Positions 42,758 to 49,781 of a DNA stretch of 64,000 nt are shown here, in pieces. Each line of letters begins with the position of its first letter. The stretch's first letter is position 1. The stretch spans positions 101,174 to 165,173 of the forward strand of contig NZ_JALKEV010000011.1 in assembly GCF_023017105.1 (NCBI RefSeq). Direction: 5' to 3'. Source of the stretch: Halalkalibacter sp. APA_J-10(15) (GTDB lineage Bacteria; Bacillota; Bacilli; Bacillales; Bacillaceae_D). The position numbers and the translations under genes are program-made. The notes under the pieces were generated by a model, which worked only from the letters and a program-made list of their open reading frames with translations, did not search any database and was not told where the DNA came from.

Positions 42758-43306
42758 TTATGCTTCTTTTCGTTCGATTGTTGGTGACGTTCTCATGAAG
42801 TGAAAGTGATAGAGATCCTTTTCAATTTGAAATAAGTTGTAGTCTCCCTTTTGGTTGAGCACTTCAAGAATATCAGGACGTAATTCATTGGCAAGTGTAC
42901 AATAAGGCAGCTTTAATGCAGCATGGTAGGACCTTTCGTTATGCTTGCGAATTCTCATATAGACCGTTTGAATGTCACAGGAGAAAAACAATTCATTGAA
43001 GAAGGATTCCTTCGCTCTCTGATTATAACCAAGTCCAAAATAAGGTGAGCCGATCCATGTACCTAAAAAGCCTGATTGCTCATAAACATCGTACAAATTA
43101 ATCGTGCCGATCGGAGAGCCCCATTCATCGATAATAGTCCTTGAAATCAATTCCCCTCTCTCCTCAGCTTCAATTGTCTTCTTTGTCAAAAAGACATATT
43201 CATCATACGTTTGTGCCTTTTCCCGTACGAAGGGAAAAACAGCTGGGTCTACTAATAATTCATATAAGTGATGACAATCCGCGACATCTCTTTGTTTTAA
43301 AATCAT
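42758..43306 (-). CDS. GNAT family N-acetyltransferase behind a structured leader
   Basis: 182 aa from ATG at 43306, 8 nt after AAGGGGG; a TTG just before it overlaps the U-run. RimJ/RimL-type acetyltransferase: LKQRDVADCHHLYELL, EWGSPIGTINLYDV, GTWIGSPYFGLGYNQRAKES (acetyl-CoA loop, here without the usual RGxG) and YMRIRKHNERSYHAALKL. The target is unknown; relatives acetylate ribosomal proteins, aminoacyl-tRNA or antibiotics. The ribosome-binding site lies in the 3' arm of a terminator hairpin, so expression should depend on the tRNA-like leader at 43308-43441. Confidence 0.88.
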   Translation of the reverse strand: MILKQRDVADCHHLYELLVDPAVFPFVREKAQTYDEYVFLTKKTIEAEERGELISRTIIDEWGSPIGTINLYDVYEQSGFLGTWIGSPYFGLGYNQRAKESFFNELFFSCDIQTVYMRIRKHNERSYHAALKLPYCTLANELRPDILEVLNQKGDYNLFQIEKDLYHFHFMRTSPTIERKEA

Positions 43307-43307
43307 C

Positions 43308-43441
43308 AAAAAAACCCCCTTGATTGAGGGTAGAATGGGACTCCACCCTCGAATTTAATAAACAAGCACATCAAATTCGGGGTGGGAATCGAACCCACTA
43401 GAACCAGCCAAGCTGATGGCGCACCAATTGCCTTCCCATTC
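43308..43441 (-). promoter_or_regulatory. tRNA-like leader RNA with terminator, candidate riboswitch/attenuator
   Basis: Read on the minus strand from 43441: GAATGGGA pairs perfectly with TCCCATTC at 43340-43333, closing a multibranch loop. Inside are GGC/GCC around AATTGGTGC (43432-43418, D-arm-like with GG), ATCAG/CTGGT (43417-43403), GTGGG-TTCGATT-CCCAC (43398-43382, a perfect tRNA T-arm with canonical T-loop) and CGAATTT/AAATTCG (43379-43350). Then ACCCTC (43331-43326) can pair either with GAGGGT (43350-43345) or with the GGGGG ribosome-binding site (43319-43315), followed by seven T. No anticodon arm or CCA end fits a functional tRNA. AGGGTGGA also resembles the start of a T-box sequence. 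Confidence 0.6.
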
Positions 43442-43782
43442 GCTATATAATGGAATAATTACGTATAAAACGTTAAATTCTTTAGTAATTCATATGAAAT
43501 GCATCATTTATACTAATATACGACGTATAACTCTGTAATCCTCTTTTATATTAAATGTATTTTTATAAAAAAGATACCACTTTTTCATGAAATTTTGATA
43601 AAAAAAATAATCATTTCTTTACAGAAAGATTAAAGAATAGACAAGATATTTAAAGAAAAGGTGGATTGCAAAAAAGGGGGAGAAAATAGGAGGAAAATGA
43701 ACAAGTGAGTTACAAATTCGTTAATGAAAAAATAAGAAATAACCGCACGAAATGAAATTCTTATTAAAGAATCTCATCGTCG

Positions 43783-44004
43783 AGGAACTGAAAAAGTTTG
43801 ATTTTTGAGGCCACTGAAAAAGTTTGGTTTTAACTTTTTCAGTGGCTTTGAAGTAATGTGCGTAGCCGTTGCCCGATTTTGAAAGCCTTGCAATGAGTGG
43901 GTTTCTCATAGCAAGGTGCGCAACGAGCGGAGCCATTACTCTTCCTTGAGTTACTAGAAAGGACTTTTTCAGTGACCTCTGATTATTAATTTTTTCAGTT
44001 CCCT
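43783..44004. repeat. Repeat family A, copy 3, nested in a second set of ends
   Basis: A full copy (43809-43978, GGCCACTGAAAAAG to CTTTTTCAGTGACC) lies between a further outer pair, AGGAACTGAAAAAGTTTG (43783-43800) and TTTTTTCAGTTCC (about 43992-44003). The inner copy matches the one at 27439 at nearly every base. The left end of the inner copy also folds with its neighbour CTTTTTCAGTGGC into a strong hairpin. Confidence 0.75.
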
Positions 44005-44051
44005 CTGGTCCGGTTTTCTTAACTCATACCCTTTCATCACAGCCTCGTCGC

Positions 44052-44966
44052 TTATTTCTTCCCTTGTAGTGTATCTGTTAGAGCAGATTTTAGCGTAGCA
44101 TATTGGAATGTGTAGTCGAAGTCTGTGCTTTTCTTTGGTAAGACCTTTTGGCCATCAAGTACTAATGTACTCATTTCTCCGAGTGCGATCTTAAGGAGGA
44201 AGGCTGGGGTTGGGAACCAGTGAGGTCTGTTTAGCACACTTGCTAATGTTTGACCGAACTCCTTCATTCGCACAGGGGTTGGTGCTGTGACATTTAATGG
44301 TCCGTTGATTGTGCTGTGCTCTATAGCGAAAGTGAATAACCGCACGACATCGTCCATGTGTATCCAGCTCATCCACTGTTCACCTGTACCGAGGTTTCCA
44401 CCCGCAAAGAGCTTATATGGGAGAAGTATCTTCGGCAATGCGCCTTCCTTCTTATCAAGTACGATTCCTAGCCGACAAAAGGCAACCCGTACCCCGAAAT
44501 CACGAGCTTTAGCTGCTTCCTTTTCCCAGCTATTAACGACTGTCGTTAAAAAGCTATCATCCACAGGCTCTGAGTCTTCAGTAAAAGTGACACTTGCTGA
44601 ATGGCCATAATAGCCAATCGCTGATGCATTGACTAATACGCGTAAAGTAGGAGTAAGATGCTTTATTAAATCGATGACTGCACGTGTTGATTGTATACGG
44701 CTGTCGAGAATCGCTCGCTTTCGATCTTCTGTCCATCTGCCTGAACCGATTGATTCACCTGCTAAGTTAATAACAGCCTCGACATCTTGCAATTCTTTTT
44801 CAGGGGTAGCATCATCATGTAACCATTCGACATAACGAACATTGTCTTTTACTGGTTTGTTTGTAGCATCTCTTGTTAAAATGTAAACAGTATATCCTTG
44901 TTTCGTTAAATATTCAGTTAAAGCAGAGCCGATTAAACCTGAGCCACCTGCGATTGCAATGTTCAT
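44052..44966 (-). CDS. yfhF: NAD-dependent epimerase-like oxidoreductase YfhF (TIGR01777)
   Basis: 304 aa, an extended short-chain dehydrogenase fold: IAGGSGLIGSALTEYL binds the nucleotide, VINLAGESIGSGRWTEDRK is the TIGR01777 signature, ASAIGYYG holds the Tyr, and WMSWIHMDDVVRLF and LNVTAPTPVRMKEF follow. A C-terminal domain of unknown function occupies about the last 50 residues. ATG at 44966 follows AGGGAGGACATCC. Related plant and cyanobacterial proteins act in cell division or plastid maintenance; the bacterial role is unknown. Divergent from recX, as in B. subtilis. Confidence 0.93.
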   Translation of the reverse strand: MNIAIAGGSGLIGSALTEYLTKQGYTVYILTRDATNKPVKDNVRYVEWLHDDATPEKELQDVEAVINLAGESIGSGRWTEDRKRAILDSRIQSTRAVIDLIKHLTPTLRVLVNASAIGYYGHSASVTFTEDSEPVDDSFLTTVVNSWEKEAAKARDFGVRVAFCRLGIVLDKKEGALPKILLPYKLFAGGNLGTGEQWMSWIHMDDVVRLFTFAIEHSTINGPLNVTAPTPVRMKEFGQTLASVLNRPHWFPTPAFLLKIALGEMSTLVLDGQKVLPKKSTDFDYTFQYATLKSALTDTLQGKK

Positions 44967-45063
44967 TTGGATGTCCTCCCTTTAGACATTGACATGTATA
45001 GATTTATTGTAAGGTTTTTTTGATGAAGAGCCAACATTAACGGTTTGAAGGAGTCTTGAAAAT

Positions 45064-45864
45064 ATGGTAGCTATTACGAAAATAGAAGTTCAAAAGAAGA
45101 ATAAGTCGAGGTATTCGATTTTTGTGAATCGCGGAAATGGAGAAGAATATGGCTTTAGCGTTGATGAAGATGTTTTAGTCAAGTACCGTCTCCAAAAAGG
45201 ACAAGAAATCAATGAAAAGGAATTGCGGGACTTACTTGATGCAGATGAAGAAAGAAAGGTTTACCACTTGGCTATTCATTATTTGTCTTATCGTATGCGC
45301 TCGCGTAAAGAAATTCGTGATTATTTAATTCGAAAAGAGAAGGAGGAAAAATATATTGATATAGCAATAAAGAAATTAGAGCAAGAAAAATGGTTAGATG
45401 ACCGGGAATTTACACGAGCTTATATTCAAACAAAACGATTAACACAAGTGAAGGGTCCTAGGAAACTAAAGCAAGAATTAATGACGAAAGGAGTAAATGA
45501 AGAGATTATTGACGTTCATTTAATGGAAATACCGGTTGAAGAATGGGTCGGAGAAGTGAGAAAGTGGCTTGAAAAGAAAGGGAAACAGGATAAACGCTTG
45601 TCACAACGATCGAGGAAAGATAAGCTAGTTGGGCAGCTATATGCAAAAGGCTACACAGAAGCTATTATTTCAGAAGCGCTAAGCACGTTTGAAAATGAAG
45701 ATCAAGATCGTGAAGAATGGGAAGCGATTTGTTATCAAGGGGAAAAGATAAGGAAAAAGTATCGGCAGTTACATGGCTGGGAGTACAATCAAAAGTGTAA
45801 GCAAGCCCTCTACCGTAAAGGCTTCTCAATTGATATGATTGAACAATATTTGCAGGAAGAATAA
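45064..45864 (+). CDS. recX: Recombination regulator RecX
   Basis: Binds RecA filaments and modulates recombination. 266 aa, the long Bacillus form, with three-helix repeats: LAIHYLSYRMRSRKEIRDYL, AIKKLEQEKWLDDREFTRAY (WLDD.EFA is the RecX signature), GPRKLKQELMTKGVNEEIID, LVGQLYAKGYTEAIISEAL and CKQALYRKGFSIDMIEQYL. ATG at 45064 follows GAAGGAGTC. The next gene, yfhH, begins 14 bp later. Confidence 0.95.
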   Translation: MVAITKIEVQKKNKSRYSIFVNRGNGEEYGFSVDEDVLVKYRLQKGQEINEKELRDLLDADEERKVYHLAIHYLSYRMRSRKEIRDYLIRKEKEEKYIDIAIKKLEQEKWLDDREFTRAYIQTKRLTQVKGPRKLKQELMTKGVNEEIIDVHLMEIPVEEWVGEVRKWLEKKGKQDKRLSQRSRKDKLVGQLYAKGYTEAIISEALSTFENEDQDREEWEAICYQGEKIRKKYRQLHGWEYNQKCKQALYRKGFSIDMIEQYLQEE

Positions 45865-45877
45865 GGAGTGAGTTCTA

Positions 45878-46189
45878 GTGCCTGAGAAACGATTCAGTGA
45901 AATGACCGAACATGAGTTACGGACAGCTATATCTAACTTTAACGAAAAGGCTAAGAAGGCAGAACAAATGGGTATGTCGAACGAATTTGCAGTTTATGAA
46001 CGAAAAATGTTAATGGCTCAATCTTATTTACTAGATCCAGCCGATTACAAGTCTGGTGAAATCTATTCTTTAAAGGGGAGCACGTCAAGCTTTCAAGTTG
46101 ACTATTTGAATGGATATTTTGCTTGGGGCTATCGAGATGGAGCTAAGGGCTTAGAGGCTGTTCCGATTTCATTGCTTGAAAGAAAATAA
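45878..46189 (+). CDS. yfhH: YfhH family protein (DUF1811)
   Basis: 103 aa from GTG at 45878, behind AAGGAGTGAG. RFSEMTEHELRTAISNFNEK, KKAEQMGMSNEFAVYERKML and YSLKGSTSSFQVDYLNGYFAWGY cover a helical N-terminus and a small SH3-like C-terminal barrel, as in YfhH. Function unknown. Co-transcribed with recX. Confidence 0.92.
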   Translation: MPEKRFSEMTEHELRTAISNFNEKAKKAEQMGMSNEFAVYERKMLMAQSYLLDPADYKSGEIYSLKGSTSSFQVDYLNGYFAWGYRDGAKGLEAVPISLLERK

Positions 46190-46192
46190 AAG

Positions 46193-46236
46193 ACAACGAC
46201 ATCTGATCAGGTTAGCTCTTGATTAGATGTCGTTGC
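46193..46236. terminator. Hairpin between yfhH and the convergent small gene
   Basis: ACAACGACATCTGATCA pairs with TGATTAGATGTCGTTG (one G-T pair) in a stem of about 16 bp, directly after the yfhH stop. There is no long T-run. Confidence 0.6.
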
Positions 46237-46405
46237 ATTTGAACAAGGCTTTCGAAATATATATATTCAAAAAGAAGTTGGAGATAACGAAAGTAGTTAG
46301 CTGAGAATCCGAACAGTGAAGTCTATTTCATGAACTGTATATTTGCATCGTTGTGTATTTGTTCGGTTTCTCATCTATTAAAACACTTTTGTCCCAGCCT
46401 CTTTA

Positions 46406-46684
46406 CTATTTACAGCCATGATGTTTAAACATAGATCTCACATGAACAGCTATCACATCATCACAACAGAGCTTAATAGATTCACTTACGTCATTGCAAA
46501 AGAATAAATAAACGGTATCACAGCATACATCAAAGAAGAATGCGTCTATAAAGTCTCCTCCTCTTAATCGAACTCTAACAGGAGTATTTCTAGTTATACC
46601 TTTAAATAATTCTCTGCAATCACACTTACACTTACGGTCATGGTCGTGACCTCTGCTACCAAAAACACAATCATTCCAACACAT
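46406..46684 (-). CDS. Cys-rich spore-coat-like protein with Sm-like barrel
   Basis: 92 aa. Cys/His-rich head (CWNDCVFGSRGHDHDRKCKCDC), then TRNTPVRVRLRGGDFIDAFF, DVCCDTVYLFFC and IKLCCDDVIAVHV, again the small-barrel pattern seen around MnxG, although this gene is 19 kb away. Ten Cys in 92 residues. ATG at 46684 follows GGGAGGAAGAT. It probably belongs to the same spore-surface family. Confidence 0.7.
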   Translation of the reverse strand: MCWNDCVFGSRGHDHDRKCKCDCRELFKGITRNTPVRVRLRGGDFIDAFFFDVCCDTVYLFFCNDVSESIKLCCDDVIAVHVRSMFKHHGCK

Positions 46685-46897
46685 TAATATCTTCCTCCCT
46701 AAAATAAATTTTTATTCGTTATATCTTACGAGAAAAATTCTTTTTTGGTTGGATAAGTTAATTAGTAGATTAGCCTTTTTTGAAAATAGAGACAGATATA
46801 CTAGGGTAAAAATAATCATTTTGTGATAGTTTTCCACCTTGTTTTTAATTCATCCTTATTAGAGGGATAAAAAAAGGGGAGAAGTCTATTAGTATCA

Positions 46898-47182
46898 ATG
46901 AATGATACCTATACTAACAATTTCAGAGCGTTGTTTTGTTGCACGAAATAGTGTGATGAATTTTATATCAACACGACTATTTTTGCAAATATTAAGGTAT
47001 TAAAGCAAACGGGTAATCAAATCTTGATTGAAATGAAGCAACCCTTCAATGTTCATGTTCAAGATTGCAAATACCGGATTACGAGTAGTGTTAGGGTTAG
47101 CTTATTTCCGGGGAGCATGGGGATTTTAGCAGGATCAAATATAAAGGATGGGATCGGTTTAGCTTTTACGGTGATAATATGA
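46898..47182 (+). pseudogene. Possible coding remnant with one internal stop
   Basis: A 95-codon frame with TAG at 46952. After the stop: INTTIFANIKVLKQTGNQIL, IEMKQPFNVHVQDCKYRITS and LFPGSMGILAGSNIKDGIGL read like real protein. GGGGAGAAG lies upstream but 15 or more nt from the ATG. Not recognised; it could be a chance frame. Confidence 0.3.
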
Positions 47183-47193
47183 ATGATAAAAGC

Positions 47194-47226
47194 GCCTTAC
47201 GATAAGAATGAGGCTCATCGTAAGGC
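47194..47226 (-). terminator. Terminator of the sspK-ypzG transcript
   Basis: GCCTTACGAT (47194-47203) pairs with ATCGTAAGGC (47217-47226). On the minus strand it follows the YpzG-like stop by 14 bp and is followed by GCTTTTATC. Confidence 0.75.
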
Positions 47227-47239
47227 TTGCTACAGCGCA

Positions 47240-47395
47240 TTAACTTCGTTGGATTCGGCGGTGGATTCTTGTTTTGATATCATGCTGTGACATTTGCGTT
47301 TCACCGTTCACTTGATGTGAAGCATGTTTAGGGTTGGCTCGTGGAGAATCAAACGGACTCTTGTATTCGAATGCGTGCATCGTTTCCTTATTCAT
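47240..47395 (-). CDS. YpzG family protein
   Basis: 51 aa containing YKSPFDSPRANPKHASHQVN followed by GETQMSQ, the YpzG family core (SPF.SPRANPKHa..QVNGET..sq). ATG at 47395 follows GGAGGTGTCCG. It lies 24 bp after sspK on the same strand and probably shares its forespore promoter. Likely a minor spore protein. Confidence 0.8.
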   Translation of the reverse strand: MNKETMHAFEYKSPFDSPRANPKHASHQVNGETQMSQHDIKTRIHRRIQRS

Positions 47396-47418
47396 GACGG
47401 ACACCTCCGATTGATCAA

Positions 47419-47571
47419 CTACTTTTCTTGCTCTTGGCTATTTTTCATTCGCTCTTGTGGGCGCGTATTAATGGTCCCATTTGGTCGTAATGATTCATAG
47501 GTGTTGTAATCTTTCGGTGAACTTCCTTTGAAGTTAATATGATTAGGAAAGTCCTTTGCTTTATTTCTCAC
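47419..47571 (-). CDS. sspK: Small acid-soluble spore protein K
   Basis: 50 aa from GTG at 47571, behind AAAGGAGGGACACTC. MRNKAKDFPNHINFKGSSPK, then YESLRPNGTINTRPQERMKN, matches SspK (RNKakgFPnq...kfeG......y.skRpnGtintrPqERM). A minor SASP made in the forespore. Preceded by a sigma-G-type promoter. Confidence 0.92.
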   Translation of the reverse strand: MRNKAKDFPNHINFKGSSPKDYNTYESLRPNGTINTRPQERMKNSQEQEK

Positions 47572-47601
47572 GAGTGTCCCTCCTTTAAACATGTTCACTT
47601 A

Positions 47602-47632
47602 TAGTATGGTTTGATATAATGTGATTATTTCA
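47602..47632 (-). promoter_or_regulatory. Sigma-G-type promoter of sspK
   Basis: On the minus strand, TGAAAT (47632-47627) and CATACTA (47608-47602) are separated by 18 bp. The -10 matches the forespore consensus CATACTA exactly, and the -35 is one base from TGAATA when aligned. Start codon about 31 bp downstream. Confidence 0.75.
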
Positions 47633-47660
47633 CGCAATGTTTGACAAAGGAGGAACGGAT

Positions 47661-47927
47661 ATGGAAACTCGCTTTCAACGTTTAACGGAACAGCTTCTTG
47701 AACGTAATGAACAATTAACGATGCAACAAGCGAGAACATGGGTTGAAAGCTTATGGGAGGATTTTGAGGTGACGAGAGCGAGGGGTGGCTGGAGCTACAA
47801 AGGGCAGGACGTGACGGAGAAGGTTGTGGCCAAATGGATTGCTCAATATGGACCACATCTTCACCACTATAAGCCGAAAGAGAAGAAATTTAACCATTTG
47901 AACAATGAAGATCCGTTTCCACATTAA
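47661..47927 (+). CDS. yfhJ: WVELL-type protein YfhJ
   Basis: 88 aa from ATG at 47661, behind AAGGAGGAACGG. LTMQQARTWVESLWEDFEVT and RARGGWSYKGQDVTEKVVAK are the WVELL family core (tWVe.LWeDFE.TraraGr.Y.G.e.te.iV..wI). Small soluble protein of unknown function, in the same place as in B. subtilis. Confidence 0.9.
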   Translation: METRFQRLTEQLLERNEQLTMQQARTWVESLWEDFEVTRARGGWSYKGQDVTEKVVAKWIAQYGPHLHHYKPKEKKFNHLNNEDPFPH

Positions 47928-47932
47928 TGAGT

Positions 47933-47963
47933 GATTTCGGCGATCGCAATGACCGCCGAAATC
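47933..47963. terminator. Hairpin between convergent yfhJ and yfhP
   Basis: GATTTCGGCG (47933-47942) pairs with CGCCGAAATC (47954-47963). GC-rich 10-bp stem with no T-run on either side. Confidence 0.55.
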
Positions 47964-47973
47964 GAATAAACGA

Positions 47974-48954
47974 TTAGGGAAGGACGATGTTAAGCTTCTT
48001 CTGTAAGGCTTCTTCACTGAATACCCATCCGGTATAGGAATTCATAACGGAAAGTTCCTGATCTAGCTGGACGATCGCTACAAATGGATAGTGCCCTTTG
48101 CTTCGATATCTAAGATCGACGAAACGAACTTCTGTAATGCCATCCTTCTCAAACGTTTCCCAACGATACGTCGGTGAAAAGGAAAGAAAAGCATCAAGAT
48201 TAGTGTCTTGTCGTGCGGCATTTAAGACTGCTGTATCAGGAATCGGATCAAAGGCATATTGCTCGAAGTATTCAAATTGTCTGTTGCGACATTCTGTTAC
48301 ATACATAACACTAGGCGTTCGAATAACAACATGCCACTGGCTCCAGTTTATAGTTGGTGAAACAAAGACATGTGTTGCGTCTGGATGGGCTTCTTTGGCG
48401 ATTTGTACGACCGCTTTCTTTGTTAGAATCCTCCATATATAATAGAGGACGGTAATGATATACAATGACAGCATGACAGGTCCGGGTGAAAGCCCAACTA
48501 GCCATAGGGAAAGAGCAACTAAGTGACTAATGAAAATAAAAGGGTCAAAGATATTAATGACGCCAAGTGCAATCCATTTATTGGAGAAAGGTCTTAATGC
48601 TTGCGTGCCGTAAGCATTAAAGATATCAACGGAAATGTGTAGGAACACAGCAATAAAAGCCCAAAGTAAGATCGTTTGCCAATTGCTTGTGCCTGTATAT
48701 AATGTAATGCCACCTGTAATGAGCAACGGCCATGTGAAAAGTGCAGGTACAGAATGGGTGACGCCTCGATGATTCCGTATGTAGACGGCGTTGTTTTTTA
48801 ATTTTAAAATTGTATCAAAGTCAGGAGCTTGTGAACCGATAATGGTTGCGGTCATAACCGCTGCTGGTAAGAGCGGGTCGTTTGCTACAATGGGATCTAA
48901 TGTAGCTAATCCTCCAAGTGCGATACCCATCACCACGTGTGTTCCAGTATCCAT
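47974..48954 (-). CDS. yfhP: YfhP, YdjM-type membrane-bound metal-dependent hydrolase family
   Basis: 326 aa. TGTHVVMGIALGG opens the domain, SQAPDFDTILKLK and YIRNHRGVTHSVPALFTWPL carry the conserved Asp and His (HRGxTHS) that would bind metal, and HISVDIFNAYGTQALRPFSN follows. About five membrane helices, then a soluble C-terminal region from about 190. ATG at 48954 follows AAGGAGGATCTCAGC. In B. subtilis yfhP is linked to control of yfhQ (mutY); a direct role is unclear. Confidence 0.9.
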   Translation of the reverse strand: MDTGTHVVMGIALGGLATLDPIVANDPLLPAAVMTATIIGSQAPDFDTILKLKNNAVYIRNHRGVTHSVPALFTWPLLITGGITLYTGTSNWQTILLWAFIAVFLHISVDIFNAYGTQALRPFSNKWIALGVINIFDPFIFISHLVALSLWLVGLSPGPVMLSLYIITVLYYIWRILTKKAVVQIAKEAHPDATHVFVSPTINWSQWHVVIRTPSVMYVTECRNRQFEYFEQYAFDPIPDTAVLNAARQDTNLDAFLSFSPTYRWETFEKDGITEVRFVDLRYRSKGHYPFVAIVQLDQELSVMNSYTGWVFSEEALQKKLNIVLP

Positions 48955-49038
48955 GCTGAGATCCTCCTTATCGGTTAAAATAGGTATAGTTTATTTATAC
49001 CCGAAACTGAAGAGATTAAAAAGGGAGATAAGGAAAAG

Positions 49039-49350
49039 ATGACGAAACCTTTACAAATTTTCATGGAGTATAAAATAAAACCACAAAAAATTAAAGAATA
49101 TGAAGCGTCGATGGAAATGGTACTTGCGACATTGCCAGATTATGATGTGACTGAAGTTGAATGGTTTGTCGCTGAGGATCAGCCATATCTATATGTCGAA
49201 ATGTTTGAAGTGCCGACGGTTTCTCATTACCAAGCATTGAAGAAGCTAAGGCAATCTACGGAGCATCCTGTGTTCAGCTCGATTGTTCCGTATATTGAGG
49301 GTGGAGAGAAGAAAATCCATTGCTGGGCATTTCAACGAAAAGATGTGTAA
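49039..49350 (+). CDS. Hypothetical protein, possible dimeric alpha/beta barrel
   Basis: 103 aa: LQIFMEYKIKPQKIKEYEAS, EVEWFVAEDQPYLYVEMFEV and YQALKKLRQSTEHPVFSSIV. The order strand-helix-strand-strand-helix and the Y/E/V pattern suggest a ferredoxin-like ABM or NIPSNAP-type domain. ATG at 49039 follows GGGAGATAAGG. Family not recognised; no clear partner. Confidence 0.6.
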   Translation: MTKPLQIFMEYKIKPQKIKEYEASMEMVLATLPDYDVTEVEWFVAEDQPYLYVEMFEVPTVSHYQALKKLRQSTEHPVFSSIVPYIEGGEKKIHCWAFQRKDV

Positions 49351-49370
49351 GAGGTTGTTCAAGCTTAGTC

Positions 49371-49557
49371 GGAACGGTTCCTCATTCCGCTAAATAGGGG
49401 AAAATATCATACAATGTGAATAAAGGAATCCTCATTCCTCTAAATCGGTGTTAAAAAGAGAAAATGCGGATCAGAAGGCTGAATAACGGAATGAGGATCC
49501 GCTAAGTAGTCGAATAAAGCAGGTAAAGGTCAAATAGAGGAATGATGATCCAATCCG
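49371..49557. repeat. Repeat family C cluster
   Basis: Four units: GGTTCCTCATTCCGCTAAAT, GAATCCTCATTCCTCTAAAT, AATAACGGAATGAGGATCCG and AATAGAGGAATGATGATCC. The first two are in one orientation and the last two in the other, so the cluster is a nested palindrome. Confidence 0.75.
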
Positions 49558-49587
49558 GCTTCTAAATGGGCACCACCTTTTTAATGA

Positions 49588-49747
49588 GGCCCCTGAAAAA
49601 GTACAAATCGACTTTATCAGTGCCTTTCATCTGACAAGCAATGTCTTCATTCGTGCTCACTCGTATTATGCTGTTCCAAAACAGGCAACGATTTTGCTCA
49701 TTGCTTGAAGGGCACTAAAAGTTAAAAAGCAAACTTTTCAGTGGCCT
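49588..49747. repeat. Dispersed repeat family A, copy 4 (inverted)
   Basis: Begins GGCCCCTGAAAAAG and ends GGGCACTAAAAGTTAAAAAG...CTTTTCAGTGGCC. Inner words GACAAGCAATG, CAGGCAACGATTTTGCTC and CATTGCTTG match the reverse complement of the copy at 62356. It lies immediately before mutY and its last hairpin could act as a terminator. Confidence 0.7.
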
Positions 49748-49781
49748 TTTTCAATGCTTTTTTAACAACAAGGGGGAGAAG

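Noticed and set aside
43382-43398. A true tRNA gene at the T-arm
   Set aside because: The T-arm is perfect but the 7-bp acceptor cannot form (GAATGGG against CCCGAAT), the middle hairpin has a 3- to 5-base loop with no anticodon, and no CCA follows.
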